Below, piece by piece: positions 10,701 through 18,547 of a stretch of DNA of 64,000 bases. Position 1 is the stretch's first letter. Every line of letters starts with the position of its first letter. This DNA is from Pyrobaculum ferrireducens (GTDB lineage Archaea; Thermoproteota; Thermoprotei; Thermoproteales; Thermoproteaceae), in NCBI RefSeq assembly GCF_000234805.1, contig NC_016645.1, positions 1 through 64,000 of the forward strand. Reading direction: 5' to 3'. The notes beneath the pieces are model-generated. The model was not told the DNA's origin, did not search any database, and saw only the letters and a list, made by a program, of their open reading frames with translations. The position numbers and the translations under genes were made by a program.

Positions 10701-13700
10701 GGTCTTTGCGTATCCCAACCGCTGGGTGGACGACGTCTTTGGCGTGTTGAAGAGTGTGGCTGACAAGGGGGTGTCGGTCTGGGGCCAGCACGTGGACAGA
10801 GCGGTCAAAGACCACGGCCCGGCTCTCCACGCCTATCTGAAGGCCGTGGACGTCGAGTACAGAAGGCTGTGGGTGCTGTACGGCGATCACCAGAGAGCTC
10901 TCAGAACCTACCTAGCATCGAAGGCCGCCGCCGTTATGTTTAACGAGTTTGTTAGGCAGGCGAGGGAGGGTAGGTACGAGGCGCTTTGGAGCTGGGTGCC
11001 GGGGAGCTGGGGCGAGGGGATCCTCCTCCACCTGGCGGAGAGGGCTGGGCGGTTGGTTACGCTGAGGGAGCTGGAGGACGCGCCTATTGTGGTGGATAGG
11101 GTGAAGAAGTGGCTTGAGTGGCTTCTGGCGGATAGGCTGGCGCCTCCCGGCGGCGTCGACGTCGCCTTCTACGCCGCGGCCAAGCTGTACTCGGAGGTTA
11201 GGGGCGTCGACGTGAGAGAGGTGGAGAGGTATGCGCTGGAGAGGCTACGCTCAATACTGAGGGAGGAGGCCAAAACCGCGGCCGAGGAGCTTGAAAAAGC
11301 CATGAAGCAGGCGGAGAAGCCGGCTGAAAAAGCCGCTCTGAAGCCGGCCAAGGAGGTTAAAGAGAGGGCGGCGGAGGGCGAGAAGCCGTCTGAAGAGGTT
11401 AAGGAGAAGCCGCCTCTCGGCTTCATACCTCCTCACTTGAGGGGTTCCTCTGCCGTGTCCTGGCTGGCCTCGGTGAAGGGGAGGGTGGAGCTGGATGGGG
11501 AGGCGGCTGAGGCGGTTGGCAAGGCGGCGAGGAGGGCTGTGGAGAGGGTGAGGGCGAGGTACGCCGAGAGGCTGGTGAGGAGGGGCGGCGCGGCGCTCGT
11601 CGAGGCGGCCGAGTCTCTGGCGAGAGACGTCTACAGCTTGATATGGCACGCCGCCGACTCCCCGGAGGCGCTGAACTATCTGGCGATCCTCCTCGAAAGG
11701 GCAGAGGACGTGGTACACGGCATGGAGCCGAGAAGCCCAGTGGAGGCAGACGCGGCTAGGGTCTTCGCGGAGGTTAGGGAGAGGTTTGAGAGGATAAGGG
11801 CGGAACTCGGCGAGGAGGCGGCTGAGGAAGCCTGGCGCTACGCGTATGCGGTGGGCAGAGAGGTGCTGAAGGCGTTGATCTCAACGCATGAAGGCGCCCT
11901 CAGAGCCGTCGCCACGGTGGAGCAGGCTCTGAGGCTTACTGTGTTTGCAAGCGCCGCGGCCGAGTCCTTAATCGCACTGCACCAAGGGCTGTACAGCGAG
12001 GCTGTTGTCTCCGCAGTGGCCGGCGCCATGGCGCTTGTGGAAGAGGGCCGTTTCGAGAAGGCGGTTGAGTACGTAAAGAGAGCCGCCGAGACTGCCTACG
12101 AGGCTCTGCGGGAGTGGTTTGAGAGGGCTAAAATCGCGCTTGAGAGGCTTTACGAGCTGTTTGTAGAGGCTGTAGCTCGCATAATCGCGTGGGTGGATGA
12201 GCACAGGGCGTGGCTGTTCCTCGCCGCGGCTACAACCGCCGGCGTAGTCACGTGGGCCTTTGCCCACGACGTCTTCGGCTCTATTCAGCTGGGGAAGCTG
12301 GCTTTAGCGGCTGGGCTGATTAAGTACGGCGAGTTTAAGAAGCCGCCAACAGTGCAGGAGCTGGTGGAGGCGGCAAAGAAGAGGAATGTAGATGTGGGCA
12401 AGGCGCTCGAGGAGCTGTTTAGCGTTGTGGACCAGCTTTATAGGGGCGCAGCCAAGGTAGACGAGGAAGGGCTTTTGAAGCTTGTAAATCTGCTGGAGGC
12501 GGCTAGGGGCGTTAGGGTGCCGTGGCTGGGGCCGGCGGCTGAGGCGCTTAAGTACTGGGAGAGGGGTAAGCGTAGCAAGGAGGAGAAGAACGAATACGCC
12601 AAGGCGGCTTTTCTAATCGTGTGGGCTGTGCTTCAGCGCCGCGCCCATGAGGTGTACGAGAGGCTTGTGGAGATGCGGAAGGCGAGAGAGGAGGCCGCCG
12701 CGGTTCTGAGGCAGGCGCTGGAGGGTAACGATAGAGAGAAGTGGAGGGAGTTCTACAACGTATTGAACAGACTGGAGGAGGCCGAGGGGAGGGTTTTGAA
12801 AATCGCTGAAGAAGTGGCGAACGAGCTTAACACCATCGCCGTCCATCTAAAAACCGCGGCTGAGAAGAAGGGCGTAAAGGCGCTGGAGAAGGTGGCGGAG
12901 TGGGTGGAGGTGAACGCGATAGAGGCGAGGAGGCTGGCAGAGGCGACTAGGGATAAGCTGTCTAGATTCTCCGGCGCCAACTACGGCACCAGGGCCGTGG
13001 CGTATCTAAAGGCCGTCGTCAGCGACAACATCGTTGGCTTGACTGTGCTGAGGGCTTTCGCCGCGGAGGACTTGGCTTCGCTTGTGGCTAATACGCCGCA
13101 TGGTGCGTACAACAAGTTGCTGGGGAGGGCGCAAAGCGTCAGACGCGGGCGGCTGAGGGAGCTTCCGCTTGAAGAGAGGCTGGTTGTGGAGCTGGGCAGA
13201 GTTCTGAAAGACGCTGAGGAGCGCGAAGAACTGAAGCACCTGGTGGAGGCGTTTGAAAAGGGCGAGGCGAGGGTGGTGAAGACAGAGAAGGAGGGGGAGT
13301 ACGTCATCTACGCCGGCGGTAAGAAGGCGGAGCTGGAGCTTTTGAAGGGCGGCGCCACGCTGTCAGTCGGCGAGCTGACCCGCCCGCTGGCGGAGAGGAA
13401 GCTGGAGGAGGCCAAAAGGGCTGTGGAGAAGTACGAGAAGATGCGTATCGCCGGCACAGCGCCTCCGCCTCTGCGCGAGGCGCAGGACGGATGGCTGTTA
13501 AGCGACGCCTCTGTGGTGGAGATCAGCGAAGAGGGGCGCATAGTCGTTATGGCGACCACCTCCTTGGAACAAGTGGTGGCGTTTATCTCGGCCTTCGGCG
13601 TGGGGGCTGAGGAGATACACTGGGGAGGCGGCGAGAGGGGGAAGAAGCCGGTCAAGATCTACGTCGAGCGCTTCAGCATAACCAGCGAGGGGCTGAAGCC

Positions 13701-15495
13701 CATGTACCGCGTAGAGCTTTACGGCAGATACGCCGAGGAGGTGTGGGAAAGGCTGTCGGCGGCGCGTAGCATGCCGGAGGATGAGAGGAAGAGGTTTATC
13801 GACTTCGTGGCTAAGACCCTGGAGGGCTCTGGCGTAGATCACGAGGCGTTTAGGCAGAAGCTGGAGAGGTGGCTTGGTGAGTGGCTTGCAAAGGCGCCGG
13901 GCTTAAAGCATCACCGGGTGTTCCACACCCTTGTGAACGTCTTGAAAGAGCTGGCGCAGAGCGAACAAGATGCCGAAAAGCGCGAGGTTGCGAGGAGGCG
14001 CGCCGTGGGTATGCTCCTCCACGCCGTGCTGGGGGACGGTTCTGTGTATTCAAACGAGATTAGGCTAACCGTCGGCGGCGGTGAGGAGGATGAGGTGCCG
14101 GCGGAGGTCAAGGCGGCTCTCTACTACACATTGCTTAAGAGAATTGGGTATGAGCCGAAGATGCACGAAGACAGAGGCGTCGTCCACATAAGGCTTTACG
14201 GCGGGGAGGCGAGGAAGTTCGCCCGGGATGCTCTGCCGTATCTGGTGGCTCTTGAGCGTGTGCTTGAGGAGGTGAGGAGCGATGAACAGATTTATTCCAA
14301 AGTGGAGAAGATGGCCGACATGGCCAAGGCAGAAAAAGTGAAGGCGCGGGTGGAGGGCTTCACCGCCGAGGGCGGCAGGCCGAGGGCTAGGCTGGTTGTC
14401 GAGGCTGAAGGCGCGGCGGCGGAGTACATAATACATCTACAAAGAAACAATGCCGTAGCGCTTGAATTCGGCACAACTAACCGCGCCGAGGCTGAGCGGA
14501 GGGCGGCGGTGCTGAGGGTTATGGGCGTGAGAGCGGAGGTAGGCAAATACTACCACAAGTCCCGCGGCCGCGACGTGTGGCGTATAGACGTCTCGACGAA
14601 CGCTCTAGCCGCGGAGTCGGTGCACGAGGCGGTTAGAAGGGCGGTGGTGGAGTTCCTCAAACAGTGCAGAGAGGCCGGCGTCCTCGGAGAGGAGACGTAC
14701 AGACGCCTAGCCGGGAAGTTCGAGAGGGGCGTGCCTGAGTGGGGAGAGGTAAGGTACTCCGTAAAGCTGACGAAACACGGCGCTGTAGAAGTAACGTACG
14801 AACCCAGAGATCCCCAGTCCTTTAACAAAGCGGTGGAGCTTCTGCGGGGGCTAGGGATGAGGGATGCATGCGAAGGGGAGTGGTGTGTAGTACACTTCAC
14901 GGCTAGGGAGCCGAGAAGGGGCGAGAAGGGCTTTGTGCGCATAACGGCGGACGGCCTTAGGTACGTCGGCTGGCTGGCCAGCCGCGGCGATGAGAGAGCG
15001 CAGTGGCTGAAGGAAATGCTCCTCAAGGAGGCCGAAGCGAGGGGGGAGGAGGTGCGCAAGCGCTTGGAGGAGTACTTCCGCGAAGGCGAGCAGTGGGGCT
15101 CTGTGAAGCCGCCGATAGAGAAGGAGGTTGAGGTGGAGGGTAGGCGGCTGAGGGTGCGTATAGATGAGGTGGAAGCCGGCATAGAACGCGGCGAGAGGAA
15201 GGAGTACTTAGTCGTCAAGATGCGGGCGAAGGTTATGGAGGGTGGACGCGAAATAACTGTGCAGAAGGAGGTGAAGTTCTACAAAACCAGCGGCGGTAGG
15301 ATTAAAGGCTACATAACTATACGCGGCGACACCGATGAGGAACGCGCGGCGGACTACGCGAGAACAGCCGCCGTGCTGAAAGCCCTCGGCGTAGAGAGCT
15401 GGAGCAGACATAAAGAACAGATACAACTCACCGGAGGCGCCCTAAACGCCCTCATGCACCTAGAGCCGGTGTGCTACGCTGTATTGAGCAGATAG
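1711..15495 (+). CDS. Giant 4594-residue membrane-anchored protein with PaREP2b-like C-terminus
   Basis: One uninterrupted frame of 13.8 kb. Seen in order: hydrophobic segments near residues 6-24, 30-55, 97-120 and 174-216; a probable exported domain (about 217-880) with over a dozen N-x-S/T sequons, a Cys/Trp-rich knot at about 505-526 (seven Cys) and a Pro run near 826-831; a membrane segment at about 883-913; then some 2300 residues of Arg/Glu/Ala-rich amphipathic helix; a Lys/Pro/Glu linker near 3190-3244; a further hydrophobic segment near 3499-3522; and a C-terminal region (about 4050-4594) resembling PaREP2b proteins, including LLHAVLGDGSVYSNEIRL from 4102, which looks like a LAGLIDADG-type motif. 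Function is unknown; a cell-surface or DNA-transfer role is inference. Its length, with no stop codon, argues that it is maintained by selection. It is translationally coupled to the upstream membrane gene. Confidence 0.85.
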   Translation: MIPITEALIIAGVLSALYLLFVRGDEEWYFPIFALGLVLLTPFVVDFAFRLVAPFAPTPVYLYGFYDVEHVLKESVRRMKEAFDLAYSTALTFAYAIEGAAVAMTAALAAIVLGVVLAPLTGGGSVAITAAAMRIYEIADAIYHVAATGYNVSTGAMMTYHIMHWLGEIAERWVPTLFFTGMLLMLLPRVRGLGALLFGVGLFLYVATIAGAYTTLQGIPLLQWLNATSQWANSAPKPEPQIYTALAVEGDGIALLRYNATVYLSQVREAILELNKSAYPFSLVNNTTLRYALDFFSSLAKNGSDWVAAGWWTPTLVGVKNWTGLNQSRPYIVHTWLDVPRPVEILYWCPDYSMIEPYFRAAVGNATIANVSAQEWMDRIKEAECKYYKKLLPWARIYAGPQPFWRMLTADLNITVTYNNKTLLNETRAGYVGVWGWLVPPASEVYKGGNVTVKRGILRYDVGLNATNYTKPAARPAESNFTLLVPNADRPVKDGHQDFYKWTRVCEWCCGWTCDPNGYCWCDEWCSTSREEWEEPKYQKELKPSAAALTALSYRRPWVPENRSDAVLSIPFTYRDWRVWAEEKYGEWSNGEPPSGATCRIENKHVYKRVVFWDVQRSFAYVYGFAWLGGVALSVNPQSVQLPDTYDEAPTSEDGVELINLLRGAEYDQECSTFVLSADEPKWRLVPKAAENMTRVNRDLFFALLASGNYSRAYLDFLKWLAPNVSDIEPAASVWRYYYGAIKPRPLHPMPETEPRGYTPYNFYVACVRFDWRPVGVDNTKEAYGRAVLYPGNATWLLHYPVGDSNTTRRIIGVWIQRWRWLMNNPPPPPPKELAAQWPIPWNGTVALSYKPADTPPMPRPDKRWGVSIWDVGFTLNLRWAVAEIWGRLFVALFVAVFAPVVVLEVLSAVFGFPSFGQYVMRLAIHVVQELAFWFQIRLLLRSKWFTRLARFMSSPVKRASVRLVRRLALKGAVIAKRYRDRAREYVERRFGVHPDAVNEQVRRRIEEAVWQRLRQAEEALVKGGREAAKAAYKAAREAYRVAKTVHEYTRGDLIHLLRRIFPKVDYAIDALMEEVARRYPWLYYTLLWHIDDKPRWLALINPAYIRRLYLEGKITREKYEQFMAVREYLLARRAAAKARAVAERVEEFAVAQKMREIEREAVQRSRQAYMELIRKLAVKDWEGEIAKSVEELLKAGMSREEAARRAVSEVVGDVERLVRGVYEPLLEMHMGAFSKFAAFFRQITGVEPKSAREAAELLVGARIEGERVVVDPSLRAKFLRHAEQFWALWEEYWLSRPVPYDARRYARAVAVDEIRASLPTLRAVAVARAVAIGAVRPEEAERMLRPPVKELTLGAEEYVGRATPLERGVSIKPYVSREGLAERLAVLKAERVAESAYREVYVVSALTPMAAEPWAVKLLEKAVKAVKEGDEKARREVLRESFEYFRRFGAEHSWLAYMRRVYAVEKPEAVEVLRAFEKAVKTALSGDREEAMRQFKAEVERLREFYAARGGESAVRTIERLEWEYVKLLEKVRPEVLRDLAPVEHSAREAQRLRAVLERLSEARSAREGWELFREGDVGAAGLSLLYRGLVGRVEEAAARHRAVVDAASEAREVLRQYENLRPLLRRYLEASPAERGRFESALVQTAEALRRRAGAVSERLRVVEAPPEFYVKLAEAYIQLYRMRVADREERLRAAAQIGEELGRAYSPRPLAEFWIPDPLLYAIAAEHRRLVEELRAAKAAGGGEAVKRIAAELSALVELAHRHASAKEVAEVFRAVYAGKEPYVVVREAQYDVALRLWQTAERAAALEKVKRDVSKELEPLRKVEVRLPGYREALERVSRLVEEAEALARAGRYVEAEGLLAHAKSLAEALNRVERAVGARSTKIEAPSDVSLYLDAWTAVRLSTAASLLYTEGERRALANALRELYSGRGRELAEAVAAVRKEYEPYFTTVKLLGREVEVPVFKQPTVPAEVFERALAVVLLAELARREKSVAEHIGKRIEAIAINALTDLGQRVGVEEAKRIWGRAIKEAREALQPPFAKLSTGDADVHALRRAAEAVLEVAGRLGVRTKAVEAAVELTKPGAAEAVVRYFKTLEEFRKTQDRTREEELRRLSQEAPAAISLLQKAGAGPGEEAVRLVETFRREAVEAASAELAKLRTELEKYLDPDSARLLIRIASISPSAAEAALALYSAREVVGGAKDVERARAVLREYVKALEAYPRLVEYLRSPVLGERELAYVIWAAERLGLKTASEMLRALGRAYELFDAYGRERLFNTLYDQLLPYLGWEPERALLRAPPAVYVVNRLGELAGRVFVRYPVFTELKDVVGDVAVLADVPLRVGMPTYVFRRPRIRLIEEEAGGRHYPDRVARFIAKWDWAGVRKGIQRYMRTTEGRRHRALAELLARGGVALALEEAAYALKGKAPDVVVTALLARAAREEAALAKAAEKVDRDRARVVAESAAKKYSRYVKQLREALMNIDEKKAEELRRWFGPGALSLTRLDPEEAASRLIKWSTPERVLAWLVDLKLEGAADAVAKSIEAYRIYKRFERWMEPRRTFVREGGVLSVAKALDVEARYQPSRLEDAVVRSVGRWASQRVRRLEEEVGRIASQLARHHSEGRIELPSAVAQWLWERGYYDLGRLLKEVQPAEDIYRVYRDAVRGVVEELKAVAKFSPGAKHEVERVAKEWYGEGGLRRYVAVIALQELARIEPARAREAALFRQLPEELRRMAEAEVADVERALVREGFYDSALKPVWRALWLREREGRDPREYAERLIARVEALAGRGDLPDEVAERAVSALRQLAESSLDDPALYERAVKAGDAVAEAAAHLVRTNALGLGYGAAELLKAAAEAVGRIAKSRELLLEALYRAMDRDVEEALEAYRQYLARGEFPVPRGLVQVYVTRSKKVADFLARRLAVEVGEYRPDVLKRGHVYYFLYHPALREVLGKALDLLVAKVARSRDPVEVRLGVAPPEYVFVNKALVAHVGEGGVFAYPNRWVDDVFGVLKSVADKGVSVWGQHVDRAVKDHGPALHAYLKAVDVEYRRLWVLYGDHQRALRTYLASKAAAVMFNEFVRQAREGRYEALWSWVPGSWGEGILLHLAERAGRLVTLRELEDAPIVVDRVKKWLEWLLADRLAPPGGVDVAFYAAAKLYSEVRGVDVREVERYALERLRSILREEAKTAAEELEKAMKQAEKPAEKAALKPAKEVKERAAEGEKPSEEVKEKPPLGFIPPHLRGSSAVSWLASVKGRVELDGEAAEAVGKAARRAVERVRARYAERLVRRGGAALVEAAESLARDVYSLIWHAADSPEALNYLAILLERAEDVVHGMEPRSPVEADAARVFAEVRERFERIRAELGEEAAEEAWRYAYAVGREVLKALISTHEGALRAVATVEQALRLTVFASAAAESLIALHQGLYSEAVVSAVAGAMALVEEGRFEKAVEYVKRAAETAYEALREWFERAKIALERLYELFVEAVARIIAWVDEHRAWLFLAAATTAGVVTWAFAHDVFGSIQLGKLALAAGLIKYGEFKKPPTVQELVEAAKKRNVDVGKALEELFSVVDQLYRGAAKVDEEGLLKLVNLLEAARGVRVPWLGPAAEALKYWERGKRSKEEKNEYAKAAFLIVWAVLQRRAHEVYERLVEMRKAREEAAAVLRQALEGNDREKWREFYNVLNRLEEAEGRVLKIAEEVANELNTIAVHLKTAAEKKGVKALEKVAEWVEVNAIEARRLAEATRDKLSRFSGANYGTRAVAYLKAVVSDNIVGLTVLRAFAAEDLASLVANTPHGAYNKLLGRAQSVRRGRLRELPLEERLVVELGRVLKDAEEREELKHLVEAFEKGEARVVKTEKEGEYVIYAGGKKAELELLKGGATLSVGELTRPLAERKLEEAKRAVEKYEKMRIAGTAPPPLREAQDGWLLSDASVVEISEEGRIVVMATTSLEQVVAFISAFGVGAEEIHWGGGERGKKPVKIYVERFSITSEGLKPMYRVELYGRYAEEVWERLSAARSMPEDERKRFIDFVAKTLEGSGVDHEAFRQKLERWLGEWLAKAPGLKHHRVFHTLVNVLKELAQSEQDAEKREVARRRAVGMLLHAVLGDGSVYSNEIRLTVGGGEEDEVPAEVKAALYYTLLKRIGYEPKMHEDRGVVHIRLYGGEARKFARDALPYLVALERVLEEVRSDEQIYSKVEKMADMAKAEKVKARVEGFTAEGGRPRARLVVEAEGAAAEYIIHLQRNNAVALEFGTTNRAEAERRAAVLRVMGVRAEVGKYYHKSRGRDVWRIDVSTNALAAESVHEAVRRAVVEFLKQCREAGVLGEETYRRLAGKFERGVPEWGEVRYSVKLTKHGAVEVTYEPRDPQSFNKAVELLRGLGMRDACEGEWCVVHFTAREPRRGEKGFVRITADGLRYVGWLASRGDERAQWLKEMLLKEAEARGEEVRKRLEEYFREGEQWGSVKPPIEKEVEVEGRRLRVRIDEVEAGIERGERKEYLVVKMRAKVMEGGREITVQKEVKFYKTSGGRIKGYITIRGDTDEERAADYARTAAVLKALGVESWSRHKEQIQLTGGALNALMHLEPVCYAVLSR

Positions 15496-15532
15496 GGGTT
15501 ACTTTTAAAAAATATAGGTTTACCGACATTAA

Positions 15533-18466
15533 ATGGCGCATGGGGATTTCAGGTTGCTTCCGAACTACAACCCCCACGCAGTAGAGAGAGCCGTTGGGGA
15601 ATTTTGGGAGAAGCGCAAGATTTTTGAGAGGTGGAAGTCGTGGCGCGGCGGGCCTGTGTTCGCGTTTCTTGAGGGGCCGCCTACCACAAACGGGATGCCC
15701 CATGTGGGCCACATCAGGGGCCGCACTTATAAAGACGTCGTCATACGCTTCCACCGTCTGCTGGGGTACGACGTGTGGGTCCAGGGCGGCTGGGATATGC
15801 AGGGTATGCCGGTTGAGTGGGAGGTTGAGAAGAAGCTCAAGCTGAGGTCGAAGAAGGATATTGAGCGGTACGGGCTGGAGAGGTTCGCCTTGGAGTGCAA
15901 CTCGCTGGTGGAGGAATATCTCAGCTACTGGAGGGAGTGGGGGACGAGGCGGCTGGGGCTGTGGCTAGATTTGGAGAACGCCTACGAGACTAGGCAACCC
16001 CGCTATCTTGAATACGCCTGGCGCGTCGTGAAGAAGGCTCACGAAGAGGGCCTCCTCGTCGAGGACTACAGGGTGTTGTGGTTCTGCCCCCGTTGCGAGA
16101 CTTCTCTCAGCGATCACGAGGTGGCGCTGGGTTACGACGAGAGGGAGGACCCGTCGATCTACGTCAAGTTTAGGGTGGAGGGGAGTCGCGACGAGTATCT
16201 AGTCATCTGGACGACGACGCCGTGGACCATAGTCGACAACGAGGCCGTGGCTGTGCACCCCGATTACGTCTACGCTAAGGTGGAGGTAGAGGGGGGTGAG
16301 AGGTGGTGGCTCGCCGAAGCCCTTGTGCCCGCTCTAATGGCTAAATTCGGGGTTAGGAGCTGGCGGGTGTTGGAGACGAGGAGGGGCTCCGAGCTGGTGG
16401 GGACTGCGTACGTGCACCCCCTTGCCGATGAGGTGCCGGAGAGGGCTGGGAGGAGCCACCGGGTGGTTGCCGCCGACTTCGTGACGCTGGATCAGGGCAC
16501 TGGGCTTGTCCACATCGCGCCTGGCCACGGCCCCGAGGATTTCGAACTGGCTAAGAAGCACGGCCTGCCGGTTACCAACAGCGTGGAGATAAACGGCGTG
16601 TACAACGAGCTGGGGGGGAAGTATGCGGGGATGCATGTATACGACGTGGATAAGGAAGTCATCAAAGACCTCAGGGCTAAGGGGTTGCTGGTGCATGAGG
16701 AGAGGGTGAGGCACGAGTACCCCCACTGCTGGCGTTGCGGCTCTAAGCTAATACTGAGGGCGGACAGGCAGTGGTTCATCGCCATCTCCCGCATCCGCGA
16801 GAGGATGTATTCAGAGTTGCAGAGAGTTAACGTGGTGCCGACGAAGCTGAGGGATAGGTTCGACGTGTTTGTCCAAAACGCCAGAGACTGGAATATTTCG
16901 AGAAGCAGGGTGTGGGGCACGCCGCTCCCCGTCTGGAGGTGTAGAAAAGATGGGCGTATACTGGTCGTAGGCTCCCTGGAGGAGTTGAAGAAGCTGGCCA
17001 AGGAGCTGCCCCCAGTGGACGACTTTAGGCTAGTCCACAGGCCTTGGATAGACCAAGTTAAGATCTCCACACCTGACTGCGAGGAGTGGGTGCGTGAGCC
17101 GTATGTAATGGACGTCTGGCTAGACAGCGGGATCGCGTGGATAGCTGCAGTAGATGGGGAGAGGAATAGGGAGCTCTGGCAGAGGCTTTACCCCTACGAC
17201 TTCGTGACGGAGGGCATTGACCAGACGAGGGGGTGGTTCTACTCCCTCCTGGCCACGTCGGTGCTCTACACCGGCAAGGCGCCGTACAAAACTGTGCTGA
17301 TCCAGGGACTTATCCTAGACAAACACGGCCAGAAGATGTCTAAGAGCAGGGGCAACGTCATCTGGGCGAGGGATCTATTTGAGAAATACGGCGCGGATCC
17401 CGTGAGGCTGTACATACTCTCCAAAGCCGCGCCTTGGGAAGACCTCTCCTTCGACCCCGACGAGGTTAAGCACGTAGTCAGCGACTTAAACATCTTGTGG
17501 AACGTGGTGAGGTTCGCCGACACCTACATGTCACTCGACGGCTTTACCGCAGATAAGTATCCACTAAGCCAGTGGGTAGACAAGGCCCTCGACGAGGATA
17601 GGTGGCTCCTCTCAGAGCTAAGCATGCTTGTGGCAAACTTCTCAGACTACGTGAAGAACATAGAGCTACACAAGGCGGCCAACGCCTTGAGGGAGTTCAT
17701 TGTCGAAACCCTCAGCCACCGCTATGTGAGGCTCCTCAGGAGGCGCGTCTGGAGCGAGGAGCAGACCCCCGACAAATACGCCGCGTACGCCGTTCTGCAC
17801 CACGTGTTGAAAAATGTACTGATCCTCGCCTCGATAATGGTGCCCTTCGTCGCCGAGTATCTGTGGCAGGCCTACGTGAGGAAGTACGACAAGGAGGCCC
17901 CCGAGTCTGTCCACCTATCCCAGTACCCGACCCCGGGCCCCGTCGAGAGGGAGCTTGTGGAGGCCTTCCGTGAGCTCTTCACAGCCTTCTCGGCGCTAGC
18001 CGAGGCGAGAAACAGGGCCGGCATAAAGCTCAGGTGGCCGGTAAGGGAGGCGTATATAAACGGCGGCAGGTACACAGAGCGCTACGCCGAGCTGTTGAAA
18101 TATCTCGGAAACGTGAAGGAGGTGAAGACGGGGCCCTGCCCCCAGGACTATGTAAAAGCCGCCGAGGGGGGAGTAGAGGCGTGCATCCCCGGCAAGCTGG
18201 AGCCCGACCTCTACTACGAGGCGCTGGCAAGAGAACTCATAAGACGCATACAGGTGATGAGAAAAGAGGCCGGGCTGGACATCGGAGACACGATCAGAGT
18301 TGTGGTGGACACCAGCTCAGCCGACGTCAAAGAAGCCGTAAGCCGCTACAGAGACTACATCGCCCGCGAGACAAGGGCCGTAGAGGTGGCGATCGGCGAG
18401 GCTAAAAACGGGCGCAGGTGGGACATCTCCGGAGAAGAGGTCAACATAGAGGTGCAAAAGGCTTGA
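15533..18466 (+). CDS. ileS: Isoleucyl-tRNA synthetase
   Basis: Class I synthetase of 977 residues that charges tRNA-Ile in the cytoplasm. The HIGH signature appears as HVGH (57-60) within PTTNGMPHVGH, and the KMSKS loop is intact at residues 601-605. The segment DWNISRSRVWGTPLPVW is the IleRS-type signature before the zinc region, and the editing domain (CP1, WTTTPWT) lies between about 225 and 400. A CxxC pair in HCWRCG fits a metal site. Size and order fit archaeal IleRS. The ATG lies about 25 nt after the TATA-like TTTTAAAAAAT at 15503-15513, so the mRNA is probably leaderless and has its own promoter, separate from the giant gene that stops 37 nt before it. Confidence 0.97.
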   Translation: MAHGDFRLLPNYNPHAVERAVGEFWEKRKIFERWKSWRGGPVFAFLEGPPTTNGMPHVGHIRGRTYKDVVIRFHRLLGYDVWVQGGWDMQGMPVEWEVEKKLKLRSKKDIERYGLERFALECNSLVEEYLSYWREWGTRRLGLWLDLENAYETRQPRYLEYAWRVVKKAHEEGLLVEDYRVLWFCPRCETSLSDHEVALGYDEREDPSIYVKFRVEGSRDEYLVIWTTTPWTIVDNEAVAVHPDYVYAKVEVEGGERWWLAEALVPALMAKFGVRSWRVLETRRGSELVGTAYVHPLADEVPERAGRSHRVVAADFVTLDQGTGLVHIAPGHGPEDFELAKKHGLPVTNSVEINGVYNELGGKYAGMHVYDVDKEVIKDLRAKGLLVHEERVRHEYPHCWRCGSKLILRADRQWFIAISRIRERMYSELQRVNVVPTKLRDRFDVFVQNARDWNISRSRVWGTPLPVWRCRKDGRILVVGSLEELKKLAKELPPVDDFRLVHRPWIDQVKISTPDCEEWVREPYVMDVWLDSGIAWIAAVDGERNRELWQRLYPYDFVTEGIDQTRGWFYSLLATSVLYTGKAPYKTVLIQGLILDKHGQKMSKSRGNVIWARDLFEKYGADPVRLYILSKAAPWEDLSFDPDEVKHVVSDLNILWNVVRFADTYMSLDGFTADKYPLSQWVDKALDEDRWLLSELSMLVANFSDYVKNIELHKAANALREFIVETLSHRYVRLLRRRVWSEEQTPDKYAAYAVLHHVLKNVLILASIMVPFVAEYLWQAYVRKYDKEAPESVHLSQYPTPGPVERELVEAFRELFTAFSALAEARNRAGIKLRWPVREAYINGGRYTERYAELLKYLGNVKEVKTGPCPQDYVKAAEGGVEACIPGKLEPDLYYEALARELIRRIQVMRKEAGLDIGDTIRVVVDTSSADVKEAVSRYRDYIARETRAVEVAIGEAKNGRRWDISGEEVNIEVQKA

Positions 18467-18525
18467 TCAGCTGGGTAGGGGCGTCCTCATCTGTCGGCGT
18501 CGGCGAAGAACCACCGCATCACACC
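18467..18525 (-). ncRNA. C/D box sRNA candidate next to the ileS stop
   Basis: On the minus strand: box C GTGATGC (18522-18516), 12-nt guide, D' CCGA (18503-18500), C' CAGATGA (18493-18487) and D CTGA (18470-18467). TTTTTAATAA at 18541-18550 (minus strand) lies about 23 nt before box C, the spacing expected of an archaeal promoter. The second guide is long (16 nt) and box C deviates at its last base, so this is weaker than its neighbour. The D box abuts the ileS stop codon. Pyrobaculum genomes are known to carry many such guides, often at gene ends. Confidence 0.4.
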
Positions 18526-18547
18526 CACTCTAAATCTCCTTATTAAA

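Noticed and set aside
15452-15754. A minus-strand frame across the start of ileS
   Set aside because: It is the antisense shadow of ileS and the giant gene's end.
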